Assembly (NCBI RefSeq): GCF_014203715.1
Contig: NZ_JACHJP010000002.1
Coordinates: forward strand, 558,001 to 622,000
Reading direction: 5' to 3'
DNA: 64,000 bases
Origin: Streptosporangium saharense
GTDB lineage: Bacteria; Actinomycetota; Actinomycetes; Streptosporangiales; Streptosporangiaceae
This document shows, one piece after another, positions 9,005-17,311 of this stretch. The first letter of the stretch is position 1. Each line of letters begins with the position of its first letter. The translations under genes and the position numbers were made by a program. Under the pieces are notes generated by a model, which worked only from the letters and a program-made list of their open reading frames with translations, had not been told where the DNA came from and ran no database searches.

Positions 9005-10515
9005 ACGGTCTCCCCGAGCGCGTCGTACTCGTTGTCCCTGCCGGAGGGCAGCAGGTGTTTGGCGATCCGTTCCGAAGGGGTCATGGGGAACTCCTCGACG
9101 TACTCCACGAAACGCGGCACCTTGAACCCGGCCAGGCGGTCACGGACGAACTCCACCAGTTCCTCCGGCGGCACGGGGACGGCGACCTGGACGAAGGCCT
9201 TGACCTCCTCGCCCCGCAGCTCGTCCGGGACCGCGACGACCGCCGCGGCGCGCACGGCGGGGTGCCGGGTGAGGACGGCCTCGACCTCGGCCGCCGCGAC
9301 GTTCTCGCCGCCACGGCGGATCATGTCCTTGCGCCTGCCGACGAGGTGGATGTAGCCGCGCTCGTCCCTGCGGCCCAGGTCGCCGGTGTGGAGCCTGCCG
9401 TCGCGGATGCGCTCCGCGGTGGCCTCGGGGTCGTTCCAGTAGCCGAGCATCATGGGGCTGCCGGTGACGACGATCTCGCCGTCCACGATCTCGACCTGTT
9501 TGCCGGGTACGGGCACCCCGGCGGCCCCGCTGCCGACGCAGGCGTCGTCACCGGCCGGGACCGCCAGGTCGACGCCGGTCTCGGTCATGCCGTACGCCTC
9601 CCGCCAGGGCGCGCCCCAGCGCCGCTCGAAGGCGGCGTGCAGGTCGGCGACGATACCCGAGCACAGCACGAGCCTGACCCGGTGGTCGCGGTCGAGCGGG
9701 TCCTCGGGCTGCCGGTACAGGTAGACCGGCATGGTGCCGAGCAGGTAGAAGCACGTGGCGCCCTCCTCGCGTACGGAGCGCCAGAACGTCGAGGCGGAGA
9801 ACCTGGGCAGGATCACCAGGGGGATGCCCGTCATCAGGCACATCACGGTGTTCCACTGCGGGTCCATGTAGGAGAAGGGCTGGGTGGTCAGGTCCACGTC
9901 GTCCTCGCCGACGCCGAAGATGCCCGCCGCCAGCTCCGCCAGGCGCAGCCAGTATCCGTGGGTGAGCATGCATCCCTTGGGGAAACCCGTCGTCCCCGAG
10001 GTGTACTGCAGGTTCACCAGGTCGTCCGGGCCGACCTCCGGCAGGTCGAGGTACGGCGGGGCGGCGTCGGCCTCCGCGCCCGCGTCGAAGGCGCCGGGGA
10101 CCGGCTGCCCGAAGGGTCCCGCGTCGGCCGGGTCCAGCAGCCCGACCTGTCCGACCGGGGTGGTGAGCAGCGCCCGCGCGGCCTGTGCCGTACCGGCCAG
10201 GGCGAGCACCGCGCCCGAGTCGCCGACCACGTGGGCGAGGTCGTCACTGCGGTAGGCGGCATTGACCGGGACCGTGACCGCGCCGAGCTTGGCCACCGCC
10301 AGCCAGGCGACGGGGAAGCCGACGCCGTTGGGCAGCATGACGGCCACCCGGTCGCCGCGGCGCACCCCGTGGGCCCGCAGTACGGCCGCCAGCCGGTTCG
10401 TCCGCTCCTCCACCTGGGCGATGGTGGTGGTGGCCCCGGCGAAGCGGAACAGCGGCCTGTCCCCGGCGGTCGCGGCCCGCTGCCTGAGCAGGTGACCGAG
10501 GCTGGCGGCGCTCAT
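9001..10515 (-). CDS. AMP-forming acyl-CoA ligase (CaiC-like)
   Basis: This 504-residue member of the ANL superfamily activates a carboxylic acid to its CoA thioester. The phosphate-binding motif is LQYTSGTTGFPKG, followed by the A5 motif EAYGMTETG, the A7/A8 hinge LHTGDLGRRDERGY and GRRKDMIRRGGENVAAAEVE, and the catalytic C-terminal lysine in TPSERIAKHLL. The length is normal. The start ATG overlaps the TetR stop as ATGA, and its own stop overlaps the crotonase GTG, so the three genes are translationally coupled. The central region resembles CaiC-like ligases, but the acid substrate is not known. Confidence 0.88.
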   Translation of the reverse strand: MSAASLGHLLRQRAATAGDRPLFRFAGATTTIAQVEERTNRLAAVLRAHGVRRGDRVAVMLPNGVGFPVAWLAVAKLGAVTVPVNAAYRSDDLAHVVGDSGAVLALAGTAQAARALLTTPVGQVGLLDPADAGPFGQPVPGAFDAGAEADAAPPYLDLPEVGPDDLVNLQYTSGTTGFPKGCMLTHGYWLRLAELAAGIFGVGEDDVDLTTQPFSYMDPQWNTVMCLMTGIPLVILPRFSASTFWRSVREEGATCFYLLGTMPVYLYRQPEDPLDRDHRVRLVLCSGIVADLHAAFERRWGAPWREAYGMTETGVDLAVPAGDDACVGSGAAGVPVPGKQVEIVDGEIVVTGSPMMLGYWNDPEATAERIRDGRLHTGDLGRRDERGYIHLVGRRKDMIRRGGENVAAAEVEAVLTRHPAVRAAAVVAVPDELRGEEVKAFVQVAVPVPPEELVEFVRDRLAGFKVPRFVEYVEEFPMTPSERIAKHLLPSGRDNEYDALGETV

Positions 10516-11165
10516 CGGCCGTCCCCGGCCACGCGGGTGGCCAGGTCGAACATGACGGTCAGCTCGGCCGCGCACTCGGCGAGGTCCACGGCCGCCTCGT
10601 CGAAGACCCACTGGAGCATGACGCCGTCGATGGCGCCCTGGATGGTCGAGGCGAGCGTGCGGGGGGTGAAGTCCCTGAAGTCCCCGTCCTGCTGTCCTCT
10701 GCGCAGGATCGCCTCGATGTGCCTGCGGCAGGGGTCGTAGGCGGTGGCGTTGAAGGCGCGTTTCGCCTCGGGGGTGCCGAAGCTTCCCCAGATGTCGACC
10801 ATGGCGACGAAGTTCTCGCGGTGGTCGGCCATGAACGCGAAGCTCGCCTCGATGTAGGCGCGGAGCCTGTCCGGGCCGCCGGTCTCCTGTTCGACCCTGG
10901 ACCTGATGAACCGGTTCGACTCGGCCAGCAGGGAGACGATGACCTCCTCGATCAGCTCGTCCCTGCCGTCGAAGTGGTAGGAGATCACGCTCTTGCTGAT
11001 GCCGACCTCGTCGGCGATCCGGGCCAGCGACGCCTGGGCGAGTCCCGCGCTGGCGATCGTCGTGATCGCGCCGCCCACGATCTGACGCCTGCGCGTCTCC
11101 TCGATGAACGTGGACTTCTTCCTGCCCGAGGTTCTCCGGCCATCTGGCGTAATTTTCGACCGCAT
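10512..11165 (-). CDS. TetR/AcrR-family regulator of the ligase-crotonase operon
   Basis: This 217-residue repressor has an N-terminal helix-turn-helix (IADEVGISKSVISYHFDGRD) preceded by a basic tail (RRTSGRKKS). The C-terminal ~150 residues form the usual all-helical ligand and dimer domain. It is the first gene of a coupled operon with an acyl-CoA ligase and a crotonase, so its inducer is probably an acyl-CoA or the free acid. The upstream region toward the divergent LuxR-type gene (11166-11253) contains CCTACATTTAGGCCGTACGG, a candidate control site. Confidence 0.85.
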   Translation of the reverse strand: MRSKITPDGRRTSGRKKSTFIEETRRRQIVGGAITTIASAGLAQASLARIADEVGISKSVISYHFDGRDELIEEVIVSLLAESNRFIRSRVEQETGGPDRLRAYIEASFAFMADHRENFVAMVDIWGSFGTPEAKRAFNATAYDPCRRHIEAILRRGQQDGDFRDFTPRTLASTIQGAIDGVMLQWVFDEAAVDLAECAAELTVMFDLATRVAGDGR

Positions 11166-11253
11166 GGCCTACATTTAGGCCGTACGGCCGCAAACCCGCA
11201 AGGGGCCTGCGCGAACTCTCCGGTTTTCCCTACCCCGAGGAAGTCGGTGTGCC

Positions 11254-11478
11254 ATGGATGACCTTCCCCAGCTCCGCCCCCGTGAGAGGGAGGTGCTGGC
11301 GCTGATGGCGCAGGGTTGCTCGAACGCCGAGGTCGCGGCGCGGTTGCACCTGTCGGCCGCCGCCGTCGAGAAGCACGTCTCCGGCGTGTTCACCAAGCTG
11401 GGCCTGCCGCCGGGCACGAGCGGGAACCGCCGTGTCCTGGCGGTCCTGCGCTATCTGGGCCACTCCGGGCACCCCTGA
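11254..11478 (+). CDS. Stand-alone LuxR-type helix-turn-helix protein (receiver-less)
   Basis: The 74-residue product is almost exactly the DNA-binding domain of a NarL/LuxR response regulator: LRPREREVLALMAQGCSNAE, then VAARLHLSAAAVEKHVSGVF, ending soon after GLPPGTSGNRRVLAVLRYLG. There is no receiver or other N-terminal domain, and only 88 bases separate it from the divergent TetR gene, so no lost receiver sequence is nearby. An AGGAAG ribosome site lies 10 bases upstream of the ATG, arguing for an expressed GerE-like mini-regulator rather than a decayed gene. Both readings remain possible. Confidence 0.65.
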   Translation: MDDLPQLRPREREVLALMAQGCSNAEVAARLHLSAAAVEKHVSGVFTKLGLPPGTSGNRRVLAVLRYLGHSGHP

Positions 11479-11535
11479 CCCGGCCGGGACCGGGCCGTGG
11501 GGCGCCTGCCGTACCGTGTGTCGGCGGTCGGCGGG

Positions 11536-12150
11536 TCAGCGGGTCGGTGAGACGGTCGGGGTGCCGTGCGGCATGGGGGATCCACCGCCACCGCCGCCGT
11601 TGCCGCCACCTCCGCCACCGTCGCTGCCGCCGCCACCGCCGTTGCCACGGGCCTGCTGGAGCATCTGCAGATGGCCCTGCACGACGGGCTTGGCCTCGGA
11701 GGCGACCTTCTTGATCGCGGCGGAGGAGCCGTCCTGCAGCTCGGTGTTGATGACGGCGATGGTCTGGCGGTGCCCGGCGATCTGGGCCCCGATCCAGGCC
11801 TTGTCGAAGGCGGTGCCGCTCAGCTTCGACAGTCTGTCGAGCGTGGCGCGCTGCTTGGGAGCGGGCTGCTCGGGAAGCGTGACACCCGCCTGCTGCGCCG
11901 CCTTCTTGACGGCCGCGTCCAGCTTGAGGTGGTCGGTGACCAGCTTCTTGGCGATGGTCTTCACCGTCTGGTCGCTCGACTTCTTCTCGGCGAGCCTGCC
12001 CGACTCGATCTCGGCCAGGTTCGACCGGTGGGCCTGGGCCAGGAACGTCTTGTCCTGTTCGTTGAGGCTGGGCTGGGCGAGAACGCCGGTGGCACCGCCA
12101 CCGAGTACGACCGCCACGGTGGCCAGCAGAACGATGATTCTTCTCATCAT
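11536..12150 (-). CDS. Secreted DUF4142 protein with glycine-rich tail
   Basis: This 204-residue protein has a signal peptide (MMRRIIVLLATVAVVLGGGA, cleavage near VLAQ) and then the ferritin-like four-helix DUF4142 domain (residues ~28-165, e.g. LAQAHRSNLAEIESGRLAEK and VTDHLKLDAAVKKAAQQAG). The last ~35 residues are almost pure Gly/Ser with Pro at the end. The gene is separate from the metal-efflux pair upstream on the same strand (96-base gap). The function of DUF4142 proteins is not established; export is clear. Confidence 0.8.
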   Translation of the reverse strand: MMRRIIVLLATVAVVLGGGATGVLAQPSLNEQDKTFLAQAHRSNLAEIESGRLAEKKSSDQTVKTIAKKLVTDHLKLDAAVKKAAQQAGVTLPEQPAPKQRATLDRLSKLSGTAFDKAWIGAQIAGHRQTIAVINTELQDGSSAAIKKVASEAKPVVQGHLQMLQQARGNGGGGGSDGGGGGGNGGGGGGSPMPHGTPTVSPTR

Positions 12151-12246
12151 TGAAACCCCCGCGGATCACTCCTTAGGAATATTTATCACCTCATCCCCAT
12201 ATGCACTGATATTCACCTAAATATCAGCATTCATCAGCAAATGAAG

Positions 12247-13224
12247 TCAAAAGTTCTGTGTGTGCACCCCGCCCAGGTGCGTGGGGCCGTGCGGATCGGC
12301 GCAGTGCGCCTCCCGGGGCTCACCGATGGTCAGCAGCCCCGGGGTCACGTGGTCCACCTGCATCGTGGTGTGCTCGATGCCGTACTCGTCGTGGACCAAC
12401 CGCTCGGCGGCGGCCCGTACGGCGTGGCAGTCGGCCCCCTCCTCGACCAGGATGTGCGCCGACAGCGCCGCGTAGCCCGAGGTGACCTCCCAGATGTGCA
12501 GGTCGTGGACCTCGACGACGTGGTCGAGCGCGGCGGTCCTCCTGCCGATCTCGGCCGGGTTCATCCCCACGGGGGCGGCCTCCATGAAGACCCTGCCCGC
12601 GTCCCTGACCAGGCCCCAGCCCGCCTTGAGCATCAGCCCCGCGACCACGAGGGCGGCGACGGCGTCGGCCCTGCCCCAGCCGGTCAGCCAGACGACGGCC
12701 CCGGCGACGGTGGTCGCGATGAAGGCGTACAGGTCGTTGAGGATGTGCTGGAAGGCCCCCTCGACGTTGAGGCTCGACCGGTTGGCCCTGCTGAGCAGCC
12801 AGGTCGCCACGAGGTTGACCACGATCCCGGCCAGGCCCGTCAGCACGACGTACAGCCCCTCGACGTCCGGTGGCTCGATCAGCCGCCGGACGCCCTCGTA
12901 GAGGAAGTAGACGCTGAGCAGCAGCAGCGTGATGCCGTTGATCTGCGCCGAGACGATCTCCGCGCGCTTGAGGCCGTAGGTGAAACCTCCCTGCGGAGGG
13001 CGCGCCGCGATCCGCATCGCGACCAGGGCGAAGACGATCGCGATGGCGTCGGTCAACATGTGCCCGGCGTCGGAGACCAGCGCCAGGGAGCGGGCCGCGA
13101 TGCCGATGACCACCTCGACGGCCATGAAGCCCGTGATCAGCACGAGCGCGCCGGTCAGGTAGCGCCGGTCGGCCCCCGCCCCGACCCCGTGGCCGTGCCC
13201 ATGACCGTGGCCGTGCTCAGACAT
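12247..13224 (-). CDS. Cation diffusion facilitator (Zn/Co/Cd efflux)
   Basis: This 325-residue CDF antiporter exports divalent metal in exchange for protons. It begins with a His-rich stretch (EHGHGHGHGHGVG), followed by six membrane segments. The two metal-site motifs are SDAGHMLTDA (TM2) and HILNDLYAF (TM5), the HxxxD pattern of Zn-transporting members. The cytosolic C-domain carries VVEVHDLHIWEVTSG. The start overlaps the end of the ArsR gene by 8 bases, so metal sensing and efflux are co-transcribed. Confidence 0.92.
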   Translation of the reverse strand: MSEHGHGHGHGHGVGAGADRRYLTGALVLITGFMAVEVVIGIAARSLALVSDAGHMLTDAIAIVFALVAMRIAARPPQGGFTYGLKRAEIVSAQINGITLLLLSVYFLYEGVRRLIEPPDVEGLYVVLTGLAGIVVNLVATWLLSRANRSSLNVEGAFQHILNDLYAFIATTVAGAVVWLTGWGRADAVAALVVAGLMLKAGWGLVRDAGRVFMEAAPVGMNPAEIGRRTAALDHVVEVHDLHIWEVTSGYAALSAHILVEEGADCHAVRAAAERLVHDEYGIEHTTMQVDHVTPGLLTIGEPREAHCADPHGPTHLGGVHTQNF

Positions 13225-13564
13225 CGCCGTGCCCGATGTGGGTGACGGCCAGGTCGAGGAGCATCCGGACGTGTGAGTCGGCGAGGCTGTAGTGGGCAGT
13301 CCGCCCCGCCCTGCGGACCTTCACCACCCGGTGCGCGCGCAGCAGCCTGAGCGCGTGGGAGGCGGCCGAGACGCTCTGGCCCGCCGACGCGGCGAGGTCG
13401 CACACGCACATCTCGTCGCACTCGCGCAGCGCCGCCATCAGCCGCAGCCGCCCCGGGTCGGCCAGCAGCCCGAAGACCCTGGCCAGCTCCCGCACCTCCT
13501 CCTCGGAGGGCCTGCCGGGAAGCTCGCCCCGGTCCGCGACCACAACACTTGAACGGTTACTCAT
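13217..13564 (-). CDS. ArsR/SmtB-family metal-sensing repressor
   Basis: This 115-residue winged-helix repressor has the recognition region VCDLAASAGQSVSAASHALR and a wing at RRAGRTAHYSLADSHVRMLL. The alpha-3 segment holds CDEMCVCDL (cysteines like CadC/NmtR-type sites), and the C-terminal helix has DSHVRMLLDLAVTHIGH, resembling the alpha-5 Asp/His zinc site of CzrA/SmtB. It is expected to leave DNA on binding Zn, Co, Ni or Cd and so derepress itself and the CDF exporter it overlaps. Which metal cannot be decided by eye. Confidence 0.88.
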   Translation of the reverse strand: MSNRSSVVVADRGELPGRPSEEEVRELARVFGLLADPGRLRLMAALRECDEMCVCDLAASAGQSVSAASHALRLLRAHRVVKVRRAGRTAHYSLADSHVRMLLDLAVTHIGHGDV

Positions 13565-13572
13565 ATGTTCAA
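13549..13572 (-). promoter_or_regulatory. Candidate ArsR operator (inverted repeat over the start codon)
   Basis: TTGAAC (13549-13554) and GTTCAA (13567-13572) form a perfect 6-bp inverted repeat with 12 bases between, straddling the ATG of the ArsR gene. Inverted repeats near the start are the usual self-regulatory sites of SmtB-family repressors. The half-sites resemble the TGAAC core of CzrA-like operators. Binding is inferred. Confidence 0.45.
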
Positions 13573-13962
13573 CCTAACATGTGTCTGGCGTGCCCCTCGC
13601 CGCCGACCCCCCACCGCGAGCCGCGAGCCGTACGGCTGGCGCTCCTGCTATGTCACGGTAATGACTATTTTTGGGACGGCAGTAAACCCTCGCATCCCCC
13701 ACCACGTCGGTTTGACATGCGCACCACATACCGAAATATCCAGGCAAATTCCCGAAATCAAATGATTTGCCGGGATTACGGTTAATTTTCGGTATTCACG
13801 GCCGGGACCGAGAGGACGCCGGTCCTTCGTGACGGAGCCCACGCACGGGCCGCCCGCCCCGACCGGCACGCGATCGGCCGTCCCGACCAGACCAGACCGG
13901 AGGGTTCCCCCTCCCCTGCCCGCGGACGCGGTCTGACATCGGATCGAAGAGAAAGCACAGAT
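13573..13962. other. Intergenic region between the ArsR operon and the PP2C gene
   Basis: About 390 bases hold no credible gene. From about 13640 to 13795 the sequence is clearly richer in A+T than its surroundings and includes TTGACA at 13711-13716, a possible -35 box for the plus-strand phosphatase gene, though no strong -10 follows at the right distance. The divergent promoter of the ArsR operon must also lie here. Confidence 0.4.
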
Positions 13963-14796
13963 GTGAAGCGACTCCAGGCGAAGCCACGATTCATCCCCGC
14001 GGGCAGGGTCCTCGACCCGCTCGTCATCGGCGGACGGCCGATGGCGCGTCCCGTCACCGGGGCGGTCCCCGACGCGGTCGGCAAACGGCCCGACAGCGAG
14101 CTCGACGGCGCCGACCTGCCCGAGCTGGCCGTCAGGGCGGCCTCCGTCAGGGGCGAGGCCAACCGCCGCGACGGGGCTCCCCGCAGGGACGCGATGGGAC
14201 TGTGGCAGATCGACGGCTCCCGGCTGCTCGCGTGCGCCGCCGGAGGACTCGCGGAAGGGGAGCTGTCCCACGTCGGCGCGGCCGAGGCCTGCGCCTCCGC
14301 CCGCCGCAACCTGCTCGGCCTCCTCCGGCACGCCGAGGACGGCGCCCCCGCGGAGGACTTCTTCGCCGATATCGCCCGTGATCTCACCGAGCGGGCCGAG
14401 CGGACCGGGGTCCCCGCCGACGCCCTGCGCGCCACCCTCCTGGCCGCGATCATCGACACCGCCGAGCACCGCGTCCACGTGGCCAGGGTGGGCGACGGCA
14501 TGGCGGCTCTCCTGCGCGAGGGCTCCTGGACGCCCTTCCTGCCCGGCGGGAACGGCGCGCTGCCCGGGGACGGCGGGGTCAAGACCGCGATGGCCGACCT
14601 CCTGCGGGGCGACACCCTGCTGCTGTGCACCGGTGGCCTGGCCAGGGCGATGGGCGACGAGGAGGTCAGCGAACAGGTCTCCGCCTGGTGGTCCCAGCCG
14701 TCCGTGCCGTCCCTCCCCGAGTTCTTCTGGCAACTCAGCTTCAGGGACGAGTCCCACGCCGACGACCACACCGCCATCTGCGCCTGGAGACGCTGA
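13963..14796 (+). CDS. PP2C-like protein serine/threonine phosphatase
   Basis: This 277-residue protein starts at GTG 13963 with a GAAGAGAAAG purine tract upstream. Parts of the PP2C fold are visible: a central IDTAEHRVHVARVGDG strand pair, LRGDTLLLCTGGLARAM (the D-G-L segment), and a C-terminal DDHTAICAW that matches the late Asp-Asp metal motif. The early RxxNEDA and DGxGGH motifs are not recognisable; GLWQIDGSRLLACAAGGLAE may be a divergent form. It is probably a PP2C_2-type phosphatase or degenerate homologue. A strong terminator follows. Confidence 0.65.
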   Translation: MKRLQAKPRFIPAGRVLDPLVIGGRPMARPVTGAVPDAVGKRPDSELDGADLPELAVRAASVRGEANRRDGAPRRDAMGLWQIDGSRLLACAAGGLAEGELSHVGAAEACASARRNLLGLLRHAEDGAPAEDFFADIARDLTERAERTGVPADALRATLLAAIIDTAEHRVHVARVGDGMAALLREGSWTPFLPGGNGALPGDGGVKTAMADLLRGDTLLLCTGGLARAMGDEEVSEQVSAWWSQPSVPSLPEFFWQLSFRDESHADDHTAICAWRR

Positions 14797-14805
14797 CCAC
14801 CTCCC

Positions 14806-14835
14806 CCGGTGGCCCCGGCGAACCGGGGCCACCGG
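14806..14835 (+). terminator. Perfect 13-bp hairpin with CGAA loop after the PP2C gene
   Basis: CCGGTGGCCCCGG (14806-14818) and CCGGGGCCACCGG (14823-14835) pair perfectly around a CGAA tetraloop, 9 bases after the stop codon. A short run, CTTTTGG, follows about 12 bases later. This is a typical actinobacterial factor-independent terminator. Confidence 0.75.
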
Positions 14836-14897
14836 CGTGACCAAGCTTTTGGGGGGCAACCGGAAATACCCTCCGGTTCGGCGGGGTTGCCACTGTT

Positions 14898-15959
14898 ATG
14901 GCTGAAGACATCATCCGCGGGGTGGCCCGGGGCAGTGCCGAGGTTCCGCTTTCGATCCTGGAGCTGGCGGTCGTCGGGTCGGGAGTGAGCCCGACCAGGG
15001 CGTTGCGGGCGAGCACCGAGCTGGCCAGGCGGGCCGAGGAGTGGGGATATCACCGCATCTGGGTGGCCGAGCACCACGGCATGCCCTCGGTGGCTAGTTC
15101 CTCCCCCGCCGTGCTGATCGCCCACCTCGCCGCGGCGACGGAGAGCATCCGGCTGGGGTCCGGCGGCGTGATGCTGCCCAACCACGCCCCGCTGGTCGTC
15201 GCCGAGCAGTTCGGCACCCTGCACGCGCTGCACCCCGGCAGGATCGACCTCGGGCTCGGCAGGGCGCCGGGCACCGACCAGGCGACCGCGCGGGCGCTGC
15301 GCAGGAACGGCCCCGACGCCGACGACTTCCCCGAGCAGTTGGCCGAGCTGACCGCCTTCCTGGACGGCTCCTTCCCCGAGGGGCACCCGCTGCGCAGGGT
15401 CGTCGCCACCCCGAGGACGCCGGAGTCGGGGCGTCCGCCGATCTGGCTGCTCGGGTCGAGCGGCTTCAGCGCCCAGCTCGCGGGCATCCTCGGCCTGCCG
15501 TTCGCCTTCGCCCACCACTTCAGCGCCGCCAACACCCTGCCCGCCCTTGAGCTCTACCGCTCCGCCTTCCAGCCCTCGGCGGTGCTGGACCGGCCGTACG
15601 CGATGATCGGCGTCTCCGCCGTCGCCGCGGAGACCTCGGAGCGGGCGCTGAGCCTGGCGCTGCCGGGCGCGCTGTCCATGCTGCGGCTGCGCAGGGGGGC
15701 TCCCCAGCCGGTGCCGACCCCCGAGGAGGCCGAGGCGTATCCCTACACCCAGGCCGAGCGGGTCTTCGTCGACGACTACCTGTCCAACGTGGTTCTGGGT
15801 GACCCCGGCGAGGTCAGGGAAGGACTGAACGCGCTGCGCAAGCGCACCGAGGCCGACGAGCTGATGATCACCACGATGGTCCACGACCCCGAGGACAGGA
15901 TCCGTTCCTACGAGCTCGTCGCCCAGGCCTACGACCTGCCCCGGGGCCCCGCCAGCTAG
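14898..15959 (+). CDS. Luciferase-like (LLM) flavin-dependent oxidoreductase, MsnO8 type
   Basis: This 353-residue TIM-barrel enzyme of the bacterial luciferase superfamily uses reduced FMN or F420. Marker segments are PLSILELAVVGSG at the N-terminus, YHRIWVAEHHGMPSVASSSP, IRLGSGGVMLPNHAPLVVAE and HPGRIDLGLGRAPGTD, all typical of the MsnO8/YhbW branch. The start at ATG 14898 has only a weak ribosome site. A 27-base gap to the MBL-fold gene suggests a two-gene operon. The substrate is unknown. Confidence 0.85.
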   Translation: MAEDIIRGVARGSAEVPLSILELAVVGSGVSPTRALRASTELARRAEEWGYHRIWVAEHHGMPSVASSSPAVLIAHLAAATESIRLGSGGVMLPNHAPLVVAEQFGTLHALHPGRIDLGLGRAPGTDQATARALRRNGPDADDFPEQLAELTAFLDGSFPEGHPLRRVVATPRTPESGRPPIWLLGSSGFSAQLAGILGLPFAFAHHFSAANTLPALELYRSAFQPSAVLDRPYAMIGVSAVAAETSERALSLALPGALSMLRLRRGAPQPVPTPEEAEAYPYTQAERVFVDDYLSNVVLGDPGEVREGLNALRKRTEADELMITTMVHDPEDRIRSYELVAQAYDLPRGPAS

Positions 15960-15986
15960 CCATACGGCCCGCAGGAGGAAGTCACC

Positions 15987-16781
15987 GTGAACAACCTGCC
16001 GATCTGTGTGACCTGTGGCGTCCAGTACGCCGCTCCCAGGGAGAACTGCCCGATCTGCGAGGACGAGCGGCAGTACGTCGGCTGGGAGGGGCAGCGCTGG
16101 ACGTCGCTGGCCGAGCTGGCCGCTACCGGGCACCGGGCCGTGGTCTCCGAGGAGGGCCCCGGGGTCGTCGGCGTCGGCACCGACCCGGCGACCGCGATCG
16201 GCCAGCGCGCGCTGCTGGTGCGCGCCGGTGGGGGCAACGTGCTGTGGGACATGGTCACCCACTTCGACGAGGAGACCGTACGGCGGGTCCGCGAGCTCGG
16301 CGGGGTCAGGGCCATCACGATCAGCCATCCGCACTTCTACGGGTCGATGGTCGAGTGGGCGCACGCCTTCGACGCGCCGGTCTACATCCACGCCAAGGAC
16401 CGCGCGTGGGTGGCGCGCCCCGACGAGTCGGTCGTGTTCTGGGAGGGCGAGACCCTGGAGCTCGGCGACGGCCTGACCCTGGTCAACGCGGGCGTGCACT
16501 TCGAGGGCGGCCAGGTCCTGCACAGGAGCGACGGCGCGCTGTTCTCCGGTGACATCCTCCAGGTGGTGCCGGACCGGCGCTGGGTCAGCTTCATGTACAG
16601 CTATCCCAATTACATTCCCGAGCGTCCGGGGACGGTCCGCCGTGCCCTGTCGCTGCTGGCGCCGTACGACTTCGACCGGGTCTACGGCGGCTGGTGGAAG
16701 CGGGTCGTGCGCACCGACGGGGCCGCGGCCGTACGGCGCTCGGCCGAGCGTTACCTCAGGTTCGCCCTCGACGAGGGCTAA
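15987..16781 (+). CDS. MBL-fold hydrolase with N-terminal zinc ribbon
   Basis: The 264-residue protein starts at GTG 15987 behind a strong AGGAGG. Residues 7-25 hold CVTCGVQY and CPICEDE, a four-cysteine zinc ribbon. The metallo-beta-lactamase fold follows, but the canonical HxHxDH is changed to SHPHFYGSMVEW: both first histidines remain, while the Asp-His pair is replaced. The later metal residues GVHFEGGQV (His) and LFSGDILQVV (Asp) are intact. The HPHYYS/MVEW pattern recurs in an actinobacterial subfamily, so it is probably functional with a mononuclear or different metal site. The 3' end overlaps the next, convergent gene by 4 bases. Confidence 0.78.
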   Translation: MNNLPICVTCGVQYAAPRENCPICEDERQYVGWEGQRWTSLAELAATGHRAVVSEEGPGVVGVGTDPATAIGQRALLVRAGGGNVLWDMVTHFDEETVRRVRELGGVRAITISHPHFYGSMVEWAHAFDAPVYIHAKDRAWVARPDESVVFWEGETLELGDGLTLVNAGVHFEGGQVLHRSDGALFSGDILQVVPDRRWVSFMYSYPNYIPERPGTVRRALSLLAPYDFDRVYGGWWKRVVRTDGAAAVRRSAERYLRFALDEG

Positions 16782-17125
16782 AACTCCTCGGAGGGGTCGT
16801 CCACGTCGAGCTCCGGGTGCTCCTCGGGCCAGTCCGCGGGCTCGACCAGGCGCCGCAGGGTGTCGCTGTCGAAGATGGAGGTCAGGATGCCAAGCACCCC
16901 CTCCCCCAGCGGGCGGAAGGCCTCGACCACGGCCTGGGCTCGGGCTCCCGCCTCCTCCAGCAGCCCCTCGACCAGGGGCGGCAGGGACGGCGTCGGCAGC
17001 GTGAACCCCGGTCTCGGCGCGGGTTTCTCCGGTGGCGCCCAGCGCATGGAGTCCTCGCTCATGGCGAGCCACTCGTCGACGACTCCGTCGATCGCGTCGA
17101 GCACGTGGTCGGGATCGCTCGGCAT
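16778..17125 (-). CDS. Small hypothetical protein
   Basis: This 115-residue acidic protein has no recognised domain. It begins with an amphipathic stretch (HVLDAIDGVVDEWLAMSEDS), has a proline-rich linker (residues ~30-50), a second helical stretch (LVEGLLEEAGARAQAVVEAF) and an acidic end (DVDDPSEEF). There is no signal peptide or membrane segment. It faces the MBL gene convergently and diverges from the permease gene. Codon positions are GC3-rich as in its neighbours, which supports a real gene. Confidence 0.6.
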   Translation of the reverse strand: MPSDPDHVLDAIDGVVDEWLAMSEDSMRWAPPEKPAPRPGFTLPTPSLPPLVEGLLEEAGARAQAVVEAFRPLGEGVLGILTSIFDSDTLRRLVEPADWPEEHPELDVDDPSEEF

Positions 17126-17311
17126 GGCATCTCCCCCCGTGTCCGGGATTCGATACCTTCACGTTACCCCGCCAAAACCCCTCCCACCAGCCAATACTCA
17201 CCAACCTTACAGAACATCACTTATGGAGTAAGCCTAGTGAAAAAGGGGTAAGAGCCGGACGTGGCGGACCAGATCATTCGTCCGCCGCAGTCGTCGTGCG
17301 AGAGGAGCGCC

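Noticed and set aside
9001..11193. One fused regulator-ligase protein
   Set aside because: The upstream part of that frame is the wrong frame of the TetR gene; the ligase starts at the ATG of the ATGA overlap at 10515.
13782..17204. Very long minus-strand frame of over 1,100 codons
   Set aside because: It is antisense to PP2C, luciferase-family and MBL genes that carry real motifs; the translation is low-complexity Arg/Gly/Pro-rich, the usual shadow of high GC.
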